The position numbers and the translations under genes are program-made. Source: Beverwykella pulmonaria (lineage: Eukaryota > Ascomycota > Dothideomycetes > Pleosporales > Melanommataceae). From it: DNA of 64,000 nucleotides. Every line of letters starts with the position of its first letter. Positions within the stretch are counted from its first letter, which is position 1. The stretch spans positions 4,316,055-4,380,054 of the forward strand of contig BCHH01000002.1 of NCBI GenBank assembly GCA_001599595.1, read 5' to 3'. The notes beneath the pieces were generated by a model. That model had not been told where the DNA came from. It saw only the letters and a program-made list of their open reading frames with translations, and searched no databases. Of this stretch, positions 1-10,892 are shown piece after piece.

Positions 1-457
1 TGATGCTGGCGCAGATGTCGACGCTCCAGCAGCAGATGAAGGAGGAAGAACCGCCCTCCAAGCAGCAGCTGAGTACGGCAACATTGAGATAGTTCATATT
101 CTTCTCGATGCTGGCGCGGATGTTAACGCCCCAGCGGCGAATACTGCTGGGGTGACATCACTTCAGGCCGCTGCTCTCGGTGGCTTTATAAGAGTTGTTA
201 CAATACTTCTCGATGCTGGTGCCGATATAAATGGCAATAGAGCCTTAAAATTGGGGAGAACCGCTTTAGAAGGAGCTGCAGAGCACGGGCGTCTAGATGT
301 GGTGCAGTTGCTGCTCAATGCCGGTGCTGACCTTCACGGAAATGGAGATACGCAATACAAGAGAGCACTCCAACTGGCCTCAGGAAATGGACATAATGCC
401 GTTAGAAGGATTATCGAGGCCCACTATAAAAGCGGTATTACAGGGGATCAATATTAA
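1..457 (+). CDS. Ankyrin-repeat protein, 3' end (partial)
   Basis: The frame beginning at base 2 is open from the window edge to a TAA at 455-457, so the start lies outside the window. It encodes at least four ankyrin repeats, shown by the recurring pattern TALQAAAEYGN...IVHILLDAGADVN. The first three copies of LLDAGAD lie exactly 105 bases apart (35 residues). The last unit carries HGRLDVVQLLLNAGADL, followed by a short tail with HNAVRRIIEAH. Ankyrin repeats mediate protein binding; in filamentous fungi such arrays often form the C-terminal sensor half of NACHT or HET proteins. The N-terminal domain is not visible, so the architecture is unknown. Only the ankyrin identity is certain. Confidence 0.85.
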   Translation, partial: DAGADVDAPAADEGGRTALQAAAEYGNIEIVHILLDAGADVNAPAANTAGVTSLQAAALGGFIRVVTILLDAGADINGNRALKLGRTALEGAAEHGRLDVVQLLLNAGADLHGNGDTQYKRALQLASGNGHNAVRRIIEAHYKSGITGDQY

Positions 458-1119
458 GCACACAGGCTTCAGTTTGCACAACCAATGCAGGTATTAATAT
501 TTCACTCTTTAGCCGACGTAGTTTCCCGGGCCGCATGTGTAATCAAGTAGTAAGGAGCTTAAGCGAAGGCTTTCTCGTGTATTAGCAAAGGTTGAAGGCG
601 CGTTTATAAAATCTAGAGGCACTGTGATATACTGCTCGTCTTTGAAGAAAAGGTTGCGTATTTGTTCCATCATTCGCCCATAAAGAGGCTCTAGTTCAGG
701 TAGAAATACGTTCAGCTTTGTGGGGATGTTGTAAGCAGAAGTGTGTAGGAAAAAGGTGTCAAGATGTGTATTGTATGTGATGTATGTACAGCTGATATAT
801 ATATGACGGATTGATTAGTCAGTGGCATATCCACGCGACAGTATGGTGTCCTGGGCTTACAGGTGTTCTGTTCTGAGATCTTCTCGAGATTTTGACAGAC
901 CAAAGGTACCAAGAGGAAGGTGTCGTTCGCATTTGAAGATATATGATTTAGCACGGTGTCTCGTGTTTTCTCGTCATATTTCTTTCACCGCATTAGTTAA
1001 CGCACTTTATGCTAACAGCCATAGAAAAAGACTTTACATTGAGTTTAAGGCACATCCTCACCTTATATTACACCCTCTCTAGACATTTCTTAAGGTCGGG
1101 CCAGTTACGGATTTAGACG
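458..1119. other. Intergenic, no gene seen
   Basis: The sequence downstream of the ankyrin gene is fairly AT-rich. Frames on both strands are short and show no recognisable motif. I see no RNA gene or repeat here. Confidence 0.5.
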
Positions 1120-1550
1120 ATCCACTTGACATGAGAAGCTCAAAAGACCTCTAGATGACAAGTCTAGTAGTTTTGGCAAGTCCGATACATATTCGTCAAG
1201 CGCATCAATAATCAAGTACCTGCTGTTCAGGCTTGCATTTTGCAGAATCTTGGTGAAGATGTTGGACAAGGTGGCCTAGGGATTCACATCCTTGAAGAAG
1301 TCTTTTCCTTCGTAATCGTGCTTCTTCCAAATATGCAACATTAGACGGTTGGTGATCAATAAGCAAGCACATCAGACCTCGCAGCATGATCGTGGGTATT
1401 ATTAATTCGCGATTCCATGGCCCGGCAGACAAAGTAGGACAGAAGATCCGTCTTGGCCATCGACTTCGTTAGTTCATTTACAATGCCGCAGAGCAGCACA
1501 GTCTTGCTCTTGCCGGGATAGACTGTCTTCTCAAATGGGTGTTCTTCTCA
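1120..1550 (-). pseudogene. NACHT-type NTPase (NLR-like) relic
   Basis: Read on the minus strand, three successive frames give pieces of a fungal NACHT domain. The first is a Walker-A region with PGKSKTVLLCGIVNEL, then LLSYFVCRAMESRINN. After a frameshift comes IMLRGLMCLLIDHQPS. After another shift comes TLSNIFTKILQNASLNS, then the Walker-B block YLIIDALDE followed by SDLPKLLDL. This matches the spacing in fungal NACHT proteins involved in incompatibility and innate-immune-like responses. At least two frameshifts and one stop (after KDVNP) break it. The usual G-K-G-K-T loop reads G-K-S-K-T. The N-terminal effector domain and C-terminal repeats were not found. It lies on the opposite strand from the neighbouring ankyrin gene, so the two are not parts of one gene as they stand. 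Confidence 0.75.
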
Positions 1551-2604
1551 TTTGTATTTTATTTTATTTTTGTCTGATTCTGTTGGCATCACAAGGCTTA
1601 TTGCAATTGCAATGGGGGTGTCCTAAAACGAGGTGTTGATTCATGTATATGTCTATGTGAGGTGCGGCTGAGGGAATCATCCTACCCCTCTGCCGCCAAG
1701 CATCGCTAGTGCCTCACGTGATCACCACGTTCTATGTACTCCCAACAGATTCACTGCTTTCTATTTCAATATAAATCTCATGTCTTAGTTTGGTATCCTC
1801 CCATCTTTCGAAGACATCCTTAAACACATAGTTCAGTGAGATTATATCAAGGGCGCTCTGTCACCGTCGACGAAATAAAGATGTAGCCCCAACTGTGGTG
1901 AGAGTCGACGTTATCAAACAGAAGCTTGTGAATCAAGCTATTTTTGTTGTCTTTTCTCTGAAAGCCTCAACTCTTACATGAGCTAGAGTGGGAGAAGGGC
2001 TACTACTCACGTGTTATTAGCTTCAATTCAGGTGTGATGTCTTTCACTTGGTCAGCATCAGATAATAATTTCTCAAGAAGAGAGAGGTTCGGATCTCGCA
2101 CTTCTCGCTGGCAAGTATATTCTCATTCCATTGAGACCCACTTGACTCGGACATGCTACTAACGGACATATAACTTAGGCGCAAGCCACATATCACCAAC
2201 TATATTCTAGAGGGCAATCTCAACGGAAAGACTACCAGCTCTCCTTTTTCCATTAGCTTTACTTGAAGTATCATGCCATCTTTTCACTTTAACTCCCTTT
2301 CTGAAAGTGAAACAAGGAAACTACAATACCTTTGGTCTTCGTCTCATAATCCCCTTGCGATGATTGAGCCTTTCCTCCTTCACTTGAGCTATCGTCTAAG
2401 TTCGCTCAAGTCCCTTCACTTCTATCTCTATCCTCCTTTTGAATCAACAACTTTTAACTCCCAACCCCCAATTCCATCATCACCTCTCAGACCTTCGGCA
2501 AGGTAAGCTTATACTCATCTTGGCATGGTTGACGAGAGAGCCGAGGTAGGTGTTGAGGGTTGTGGGGTTGGATAAACGGATCTTAGGTGGGGGCTTCAGG
2601 GTGA
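1551..2604. other. Intergenic, no supported gene
   Basis: There is a short plus-strand frame at 2273-2506, rich in Ser, Leu and Pro, that ends near a possible GTAAGC donor. It could be a 5' exon of the doubtful gene that follows, but no motif supports this. The rest looks non-coding. Confidence 0.4.
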
Positions 2605-3366
2605 ATGAAGAGGTTCTTCAATCCAGTGCACTTCACTGAGCGTCTCAAGTCTGAAAATTACACCAAAAACCTTGAGGACCGATCAGCACCTTGGGTCCAC
2701 TTGATCAGGAAGTGGATGCCAGAACAGTATCCTGGTTACTATCTCCCGGCTCTGGGCTCCACCATCAAGAAATCTGCCATATGAAGTTCAGACTTGCAAA
2801 TGTGGTGCAAGAACACGAGAGTCATGGCCAGGGAGAAAGTCGTCACCATATTTTCGTCTGCAGCAAAGGCGTACAACGAGAAGCGACAGGCCTGCTTAAG
2901 GGAGATGGAAGAGCAGAGGCTGCGGGAGCTACACATGAGCGTCCTCCCGTCTGGACAAGAGGGATGGACAAACAAATTTCGAAACCGCGCATCATCAAGT
3001 CAGCGCTCCCATCCAGTCCATAACTTCGGCCTCAGGAGCCACCCATATCAGCCTTTCTCAGCATCAATACCGACATCTTCACCCGAAGCACACCTCTTGT
3101 GCCTCGCCCGCTGGACGCTCTTCCAACCCGTCACCGGAGCCCCCTATTTAGCTTAGGAGCCACGCGAAAGGAAGGCTGTTATGGGTTTGATGGATAGCGA
3201 GGTTACCGACGAGATGCTGGTGCGCTGGGCGAGGGAGATATGGTGGTGTGTTTGGCTTACGCAGTGGTGGGTTAATTGGGTTGGGAAATGGAGGACGATA
3301 AGAAAGTGGCAAGTAGGAGAGCTAAAAGGGAAAAAAGAGGTTAAGCTGGAGGTCGAGATTGAATAA
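2605..3366 (+). CDS. Doubtful gene of unknown function, possibly broken
   Basis: The frame starting at ATG 2605 encodes protein-like sequence (KRFFNPVHFTERLK, then APWVHLIRKWMPEQYPG). It meets a TGA at 2782 and continues in the same frame with a helical, charged stretch (MAREKVVTIFSSAAKAYNEK). A second stop follows at 3154, and the frame then stays open to 3366. A phase-compatible intron (weak donor GTTACT in the Tyr-Pro-Gly codons, acceptor TTCAG before ACTTGC, about 57 nt) would bypass the first stop. Without it this is a pseudogene. I recognise no family. The composition suggests former or real coding sequence, but boundaries, splicing and function are all uncertain. Confidence 0.35.
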
Positions 3367-3722
3367 GAGCTTGGTAGTTATTATGGAGTGAGTAGTGAAG
3401 AATTGGATAGCTGTTCGTGTGGAGGGTGGGGATCGGTTAGATTGGGAAGTTCTACAGCATGTTTCCTTCAAGCTTCTATATTATTCTGCGGATTCAGTCT
3501 AGGGCTCCTGAATGCCTAACGCTATGCATTCCCAAATGGAGGCGAATGGGTTTGGCCGACGGTTTTCGGTCTGCTTCTGTGCCAGTCATATTTCTGATTA
3601 TTTCTGGGTCAGAATTCTGAATGCCCGCCTTCTGCCCTCATAGCTTTTGGGAACTTCGATGCAGTACTCCACGCATAGAGCTTGATCCCATCACTTCTCA
3701 TACCATCTATTTAGCCCCCGGC
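3367..3722. other. Intergenic between convergent units
   Basis: Probable 3' flanks of the doubtful plus-strand unit and the minus-strand NUDIX gene. No further feature was seen. Confidence 0.5.
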
Positions 3723-4511
3723 CTACAGCATCGTCTTTGCAAACTGCAACCCCGCAGCCCAATGCCACAGCCTCGCATCCACTTTCTTCCCCTCCTTTGC
3801 ATACTTGTCCAACCTCGCATACAACTCCTCAACTGGCACCACCACCCGCTCGATGAATTCTCCATCTTCAAGCGCCTGCTCCGGCTCCATGTCCCCCTCT
3901 TTAAGAACTACCTCCACCGTGGCTAGCTGCATGTTCGTGGAACTCATTCCGGGGTCGCTGACGATGGTGGGACTAATGTGTAGTAATTTCCCCTTGTACC
4001 CGGTTTCCTCGTGCAGTTCGCGCACTGAGGCCTCGCTAGGCGTCTCGCTAGCATCAACGAGGCCCGCGGGGAACTCGACGCAAACCGCGTTCGCCGGGGG
4101 CCGGTATTGCAGGATTATGATTGTGGAGGTGGGGCGCGAGGGGTGCCTGATTATGGTTTGGATTGCGACTATTTGCGCCACGTCAGCGCCGTCATTTGGG
4201 CCAGGGTGATTGAAGATGAGCGTACCTGCGTCAACACCTGATTTCCCTCTGGTCTTGCGCGCCGCAGCCTCCCAAATCCGCGCTGTTCCTGCCTGGTCTG
4301 TCCACGAGATCTTACGAAACTCGATCCATTTTGCTTCTGAGGAGGGGAGGGGCTCGACTTTGTCTATTTTGGGGGCAGAGGGCATGTTGTAGGCGGGTGG
4401 TGGGCGGTTGAGGGCGCGGTGGGTGTGGAATTGGATGATGCGCGTGGGAAGGGTGCTATGAGGTGAGGAGAGAACACGTCTTGTTAAGAGTGGAATTGGG
4501 GTTATGTGCAT
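3723..4511 (-). CDS. NUDIX hydrolase, ADP-sugar pyrophosphatase type (YSA1/NUDT5-like)
   Basis: An uninterrupted frame encodes a NUDIX enzyme of the ADP-ribose/ADP-sugar pyrophosphatase group. This group hydrolyses ADP-ribose to AMP and ribose-5-phosphate. The Nudix box is complete: GLVDASETPSEASVRELHEE followed by TGY, matching G-x5-E-x7-R-E-U-x-E-E-x-G-U with all metal-binding glutamates. It is preceded by the family's VCVEFPAG block, and FIERVVVPVEEL follows in the C-terminal part. The frame opens at 4613. The Met at 4511 begins a basic, Ser/Thr-rich leader that could target mitochondria, and the Met at 4388 (MPSAPKIDKVEPL) gives a typical cytosolic start near the domain. The start is therefore ambiguous; the catalytic domain is not. 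No intron is needed. Confidence 0.88.
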   Translation of the reverse strand: MHITPIPLLTRRVLSSPHSTLPTRIIQFHTHRALNRPPPAYNMPSAPKIDKVEPLPSSEAKWIEFRKISWTDQAGTARIWEAAARKTRGKSGVDAGTLIFNHPGPNDGADVAQIVAIQTIIRHPSRPTSTIIILQYRPPANAVCVEFPAGLVDASETPSEASVRELHEETGYKGKLLHISPTIVSDPGMSSTNMQLATVEVVLKEGDMEPEQALEDGEFIERVVVPVEELYARLDKYAKEGKKVDARLWHWAAGLQFAKTML

Positions 4512-5780
4512 TGACAAAGAGGCTGTGTTGGAGGCAGCAGAATTGGGATGCGAGAAGGTGCCTTGAGGCTGGAGCTGAAGATTGTGTTGACCGGTTGGTC
4601 GACCCCGCAACACGTCGCTAGCCGGATTCGCGACATCACGTTAGCTAGGTGAGTTAGTCAGCGGTTTTGACTTCACTTCAGTACTTTTCTTTCTCCTTTT
4701 ACGGGCCTTAGAGGTGGTTAAACCTGTTTCTTGACAATAGAAAGGGCAATAATCGCAGCATCTGATCTAAATAGTCTCCTCTTTCCGCCCACAATCACAA
4801 CCTCAATCCTCTTCATCGTAGACCATTACGGAACTCAACCATTTCATCACTTAATTGATGGAAGTCAAAGGATCAAGTGCTCAGTTTTAAGTACTTGATT
4901 CAAAATCTTTGTTCAGCATACCGACCTTCGCCAACAATGAGCCCCAGCATTCTCGAGAGGCAAATTCTGCACTAACATTGCACACCGGTACATCACATCG
5001 ACCACTATGGCAAACCTCATCATGCTCGGTATAATCAAACCCTATGAAGCCGAAATCGGTCAACACATTGTTACTGAAGATGTGTAGCTTCGTCCGCAAT
5101 GACAAGTTCTTTAATGAATCGCCATTTCAGCTTTGCGTTTGTGGCCACACCATGCATGGGTATCTGGACTATTCACTGAGTACAAAGGACCCAGAACGCC
5201 CCGATTTTGTGAGAGATTAGAATGAGCAGATCAAGCCTAGGCGACAGACAGGTCTCCGGGAGTCAATTTCCTCACTGCGGAGCCTCTTCAGCAATCGTTC
5301 CCCAATTCCGTTCAGAAATCTGAATTCCTACCCTGCTCCGCACGCTCGTTGTTTGTGGAGACATCAAATTATATGTCTGTACTAAACTCCGGCGGGGAAT
5401 CCCTAGGAGAACAAGTACCTCCTCAACGCTCGCCCTCTTCTTCACAGATATATGAATTCGAACAGAGGACCTATATCTCGCGAATGCTGGATTAAATCGG
5501 ACGCTGTTGTATCTAGGCTACCGCTTGCTCAACTATGTACCCGACTCTGCGATTGCGGTAGGGCAGTGAGGTATTCGAGGGCACATGGCTGCATAAGAGG
5601 CCTTTTCCTTGCTTTCTTTCTCTCCCTCATCAAGGATTTTTCGGCGACCAGACATTCACTACAGGCAAACGATATACCCTCCTTACTATTACTACTTGAT
5701 ATACATACTAAGAGGTCAAAAATTTGTCAAGACAAATTTTATCACAACGAGTGAATTCCCAAATCACTGTTTAAGCCCCT
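4512..5780. other. Intergenic, no supported gene
   Basis: This stretch holds the 5' flank of the NUDIX gene and about 1.1 kb of DNA with short frames only. A 72-codon minus-strand frame (4887-5105) contains three cysteines but no recognisable signature. Nothing else is supported. Confidence 0.4.
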
Positions 5781-6190
5781 TTAACACATCCAGTGCTCCT
5801 CACCCTCCTCGCCTCCCTCGTTTTCACAGCATACCCAGCGCCCACCCCTCAGGACTCCCCATACATCACTCCCTTCGGCTTCGTTATCACCGGCTCCATA
5901 AAAAACAAGTGCGGCTTCCCCATCTACGTCCAATCTGCCTGCTGCTACCCGCAATGTTTTTCACCCGTTCAGGTCCTCCGACCCGGCCAAGACTACCACA
6001 GCTCTATCCTCGCCTGCATCGAAAAATTCTCTCAGACCATAAGATCTCCAAGTTACCCATCATGTTCCCTCAGTACTAGGTCGAGTATAGCATCGAATAT
6101 ATAGAACTTGCTGTGGTATAACTTGAGTCATGTGAACGGCAACCCATTCTCAGATACGGCAAGGTACTTTATAGTTCGATAAGCAGCATT
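5781..6190 (+). pseudogene. BYS1-domain secreted protein, decayed
   Basis: The frame through 5793-6104 encodes a signal-peptide-like stretch (VLLTLLASLVFTAYPAP) followed by SIKNKCGFPIYVQSACCYP and VLRPGQDYHSSIL, the pattern of BYS1 domains (small secreted fungal proteins first known from a yeast-phase gene). The domain is broken. The middle part (KILSDHKISKLPIMFPQY, then VEYSIEY) sits in another frame with a stop between the two pieces. The last part (LWYNLSHVNGNPFSDTARYF) returns to the first frame after a TAG at 6102. No in-frame ATG precedes the leader, because a TAA lies at 5772. Short unseen introns could explain part of this. The missing start together with several shifts favours a dead gene. 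Confidence 0.65.
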
Positions 6191-6766
6191 GCAAAACTAT
6201 GTACTGGAAGCCGAATTCCAAACCTCCAAACTGGTGGATTACGATTAAATTCAGAGGCTGAGTAATTGAGCGCCAAAGGACTTCAAGTTCTACTTGTGCT
6301 GATCCACTTGGGGGGGCGTGGCTGCGAGGGTCGAGTAAGAGGTCGGATTAAGATCTGAAAAGCGCATGGGAGAGGGAGATGTGAATGAGAGACCGTCATA
6401 AGAATGCACGGCTTGCCAAAACAGGGGTTTAGATGATATGATGCAACATGTGAAAGATAATCTGAGTTTTCGACAGTGGAGACGGTATTGATCCTGTAGT
6501 AGGCTTCTGCACAGACTCTTCTTGTGGTGTATGCGTTTAGATTGAATGTTGGTATCATGATGAATAAACGGCTGTCTAAATTCGTGAACCTGACCTAAAT
6601 GCCAAGCTCGATATCACAAACGTGGAAGTAGAGCGAGAAGAAGGAATCAATAACTTCTCAAGTTAAAAAAGAACCACGAAGAAGAGAAAACATCGGGGAC
6701 CTCTCAGAACATCGTCCCACTTGACTCTCCCAATGTACCGGTAGAACCGGTGTACGAAGTCCCACT
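6191..6766. other. Intergenic
   Basis: The 3' flank of the histidine kinase and the end of the BYS1 relic. Only short frames are present and nothing is recognisable. Confidence 0.5.
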
Positions 6767-9700
6767 CTATGCAACGGTACTAGGCGACGAGCCTAACCCA
6801 TTCATACTAGCAGTTTCCGTAGAGATACGACACATTTCTTTAACCTTCACTTTCTGGATAGTCTCGAAAATTTTCGGAATCAACTCATGAATGCGAAAGG
6901 GTTTGGTGACGACTTCGTCCTATAACATAAACATGTTAGCCGTTCATCTCTCAAACACGAAGGCAGGGAGCGATGAAATCGAGGTATGCTTACCATGCCC
7001 GCTTCTAGGGAAATCGTGACTTGCTCTCTCCTCGCATTCCCGGTGCATGCGATCACGGGTATATGTCCTGTTAATTCGCCAGTGCGTTGCATTTCCCGAA
7101 TGCGGCGGACGCAGGTGAGGCCGTCCATAAGAGGCATTTGTTGGTCAAGGAGAATGACCGAAAGGGGAATTTGGGGCTTGCTAGGTTTGGGATCATCCAG
7201 GAGTTCGCCGTTGATACCGAACCCTGGTATTACACGCTGGCTGTAGCAACATTTCTCCAAGAAAGCGAGGCACTCGAGGCCGTGGTTTGCAACATACACT
7301 GTACATCCCTGTTTCCGCAAACCCATTGCGGTGGCCTTTTGATTGATGAGATTATCCTCTACGAGGAGAATATGCAGGCTGCTCGGTTGATTCGGTATAG
7401 CAGCCTCTGCACAATACCCGGAGACATCCGGCATTGTGGCATCGTAGTATGGTATCGAAGATAGGATCGATTTTTGGAGAAGTTGAACTCCCGGGACTTC
7501 GTAAGACGTTTCAGGAGGGACATTGTCGTTTCTGACTTCGGGCTGATATCGACGGACTTTGATATAAAATGCAAACGTAGTGCCTCGACCTGCGACCGAC
7601 GACACTCCGATCTGCCCCCCTTGAAGCTCAGCTAACTCGCGGGAAATAAATAACCCAAGACCGGAGCCACCGTGCTGAGCAGCGGTCTTTGCTGACGCCT
7701 GCTGAAATCTGCCGAACAGGCGACTGATTTCCTCTGCTGTCATTCCTTTTCCGGTGTCATGAACGTCGAATTGGAGGTACAGCTCTTCGCCTTTTCCCCA
7801 TTCCGGCAGCGCGAGAATGTCAACATGAGTTGCATGTGGCATAATGAATTCCAGATTGCGCGTACCAGCTGGCGGAGGTTTCGATGAAGCTCCAATAACA
7901 ATGCTGATTCGTCTCTCATCCCTATTTCTCGTAAATTTGATAGCATTAGTCAGCAAATTAATGAGTATCTATCAGCATTAGCGGAGAACGAACAAAGAAG
8001 CAATGTGGAATATACTTGAAGGAGCCGAGAGGTATCAAGAAGCACATGATCGATGTTCAGGCTTGTGTATGATTCTTCGACTGAAATAGACCATGCTATG
8101 CCGGCGTCAGTGAGCTCTGCATCGTACATCTGGAGGGCCCTTTCAACCAGTGCGACAGGCTGAACGCGGTCGGGTGCTATGAGTAAAAGGTTCGATTCTA
8201 ATTTAGATAGAGTGAGGGTGTCGTCAACGATTCTCTTCTGGTGTTGTGCACAAAGAAGAATGGTTTGAGCGGAGTCTATTACTGAAGCCTGCACATCGCC
8301 TGCGATGGATAGGGAGTTCGAAGGAGTGAGCTTTTTGTTTGCTGATGTTAAGATGTCAGTACGTCAAATTTTTGCGAGTTGGGGTCCACAGCTGGTCGTC
8401 GTAGGCGTTGAGGATGCTGATTAGGCAAGAGTGAGGGGGTCAGAACGCACCTGACTTGTCTGAGTCGAAGGCAGTGATGATTATATCGGCGTATTGGATG
8501 ATGGCAGAGAGAGGATTGCGCATTTCATGGCATGTCTGTTGTCCGTTAGTAGTGCATGCGATGAACCGTGTGCCTTGCAGAAAATCCAGCTTACCATGTC
8601 GATGAAGTTCTCACTCTGCCGCTTGGTTTCCAAGGCATCCTCAAGCCTCCTCCCTTGCTCCTCGAATTGCGGTGTTATGTCTGTCAAAAACATGATGACC
8701 CATCTTATGACTCCAGCATCGTCAGCTTCGGTTGATGCATGGGCGTGGAGCCATCGCCATTGCTCAGGCCTGTTGATATCTTCAGGGATGGACATATCTC
8801 TTCGAACGCGAAACTGAAAATGTGTATCCTTTTGCTCTACAGATGAAACCAATCGAGACCATATTTTGTCGAAGTTTGAGCGATCATCGGGATGTTTGGG
8901 TATATGATACCCACAAGGTGTATGCTCGTCTTTCTGAATATTGCTGAGGTGCCTGTATGTCTCGTTGGCAAACTTCAGCTTCCCATTATCTGCCCTTATA
9001 ATGGCCAGGCCTGCGGGCGCGACTTGTGCTAGTTTAGTGAAGACTCGCTCCTGTTCTTTTGCCATTTTTTGTTCCAGCAAGAGCTTTCCTCGTTGCTCTG
9101 GAACAGTAATCATAGTTGCTAGTCTGACAAATTGGTCCAAGGTGTTCCTAATGAAATTTCGGTAAGGTTTATCGTAAGGCCTTTGAGGGTTCAACCCTAG
9201 CAATATAAAGCCGACAGAGCCAACATCCCCCAATCGACCAATGGGGCAGAGAATAGCGGAGTGGCATACTGTGTCAAAACCGCGGCCCTCTATCACAGTC
9301 TCCAGAGATTTGGGAAGCGTGCCATCGCTGACTTTTAGAAGCATCGGCTTCTCAGTTATCCAGGCAGTCTGAAAGTATTTCGCAAGAGGGTGATTGAGAT
9401 TCTTGACGTCAACTTGATCGAGGGCCAATTCATGATCAGATGCCAAGCCGATTTTACCTTCAAGACTCAAGGGGCTCGGCACGACATCCTCAACAGCAGG
9501 ATACCCAAACTTTTCTGGAAGTGGGCCCTGGGGAGCCGAGTACATGAGACAAAAGGGGAAATCCTGAGGGTTGGAGTCGATAACTTCATGAACCTGTGTC
9601 CAGAAGGTCCCCATATTGTCCCCAACTTGAACTCGTTTCATCATATCCCTCGCCTTGCGAAGCGTCTCTTCCCTTCTCTGCTCGAATATTTCTGCGGTGA

Positions 9701-10892
9701 CCTCACGCACTTCTTTCAACGCTCCAAAAATACAACCGGTTTCGTCGATTAGCGGTAAGACCCACCATGAGAAGTAATTCTCCTCAAGCGGGAGGTCGCC
9801 TCTCGGGATTGGGTGCAAGAGATTGCACTGTTCGCGTGCTTTGCCGTCCTGCATGACCTCCTTAATGCACTTGAGTTTGAATTCCCACGCAGGACCAGCA
9901 CCGATTGCGCCCGAAACGCCCATTGCTGCAGGATGAAGGTGCCCTAAAAGCTTCGAACATTCCTCATTATAAAGCATAACTGGGTCATCGTGGCCAAAGT
10001 AAATACAGCGGGGTTGTGGATGGCTCATCATAGTGTACAGGTTCTGGCGAACTGAGGCACTCCAACATTCCATCGGACCAACAGCAGTTTTCGACCAGTC
10101 GAACGCTCTGAGAAATTTGACGTATTCTGTGGTAGTATCGATATCGGACCGAGTCCAGTCGTCAAAGCGGCCTCGTTTTTCCAGCATCACCTCGATGTTT
10201 GAATCATATCGTGGGAAATAACTTGGAGGGCTCACAGGACGGTACGAGGCTGCTGAGTTCCCTTCGCTCCGAGGGGTTCGACAGCGTTTCTGTCTGGAGC
10301 GTTCATCCATGTTTATTGAAGGTGTGGCCAAGGTAGCTAAGGGAGATGTCTCTGGAGAAGGGCTCCTCCAGCGTTTACGCGGTCTGATATTTTTATATGT
10401 TTCTAATGGAGGTGTTTCAAGCGCCGGACGGCCCATTTGTGACCAATGTAATACGGATTGCAGAACACCCCATTTTTCTCCAACGACATATGGGACCCAG
10501 GTGGTGTTTGCATAAGTGAAGCAGGCCATTCTTTTAGTCCGAATATCATGCCACATGGATGAGTTTTCTGCCCATTCTTGGAATGCCTGTTCAGTAACCT
10601 TTGCATTGTGTATCCAGGCGGTGTAAGAAGGGTTGACGTAAAACAACCGTGGAGAGGATTCGGGGGTGAAGGACACACTGCCATGAATGGTAGTGGGCGA
10701 TACTGGACAATGAGAATCTTCCGTGGAGGATATTGGGCGGTCAGCACTGCTTGCAGGTGATTGCGGGCTGTCGAGAATGTTTGTCGGAGATGGTGGACAT
10801 TCGAGAAGAACCGTAGGGGATCCGTGGCGATCGAAAAACTCTCTTAGCAAGGCAGTATCATTGAGACCGCCTGAATAATTGGGACCTTTCAT
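6767..10892 (-). CDS. Hybrid histidine kinase (PAS-like region, HisKA, HATPase, receiver)
   Basis: My model has five exons: 10892-8595, 8535-8451, 8299 (or 8341) to 8016, 7968-6994 and 6919-6767, giving about 1264-1278 residues. The N-terminal 760 residues hold a PAS-like region with a Ser/Pro-rich segment (about 30-220), a second sensor-like region, and a PAS fold just before the kinase (LAQVAPAGLAIIRADNGKL...). The first intron removes a block so that FIDM joins TCHEMRNPLSAII, the H-box with the phospho-accepting His. The N-box (INLLTNAIKFT), DTGKGM, FGRFQQAS and GGSGLGLFISREL form the ATP-binding domain. The receiver follows (LHILLVEDNLINQK, ILLDQQMPLMDG with the acceptor Asp, and TKPFRIHEL in the last exon). 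Such kinases feed phosphorelays to Ypd1 and the SKN7/SSK1 regulators; the stimulus is unknown. The acceptor of intron 2 is uncertain because two sites keep phase. Confidence 0.93.
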
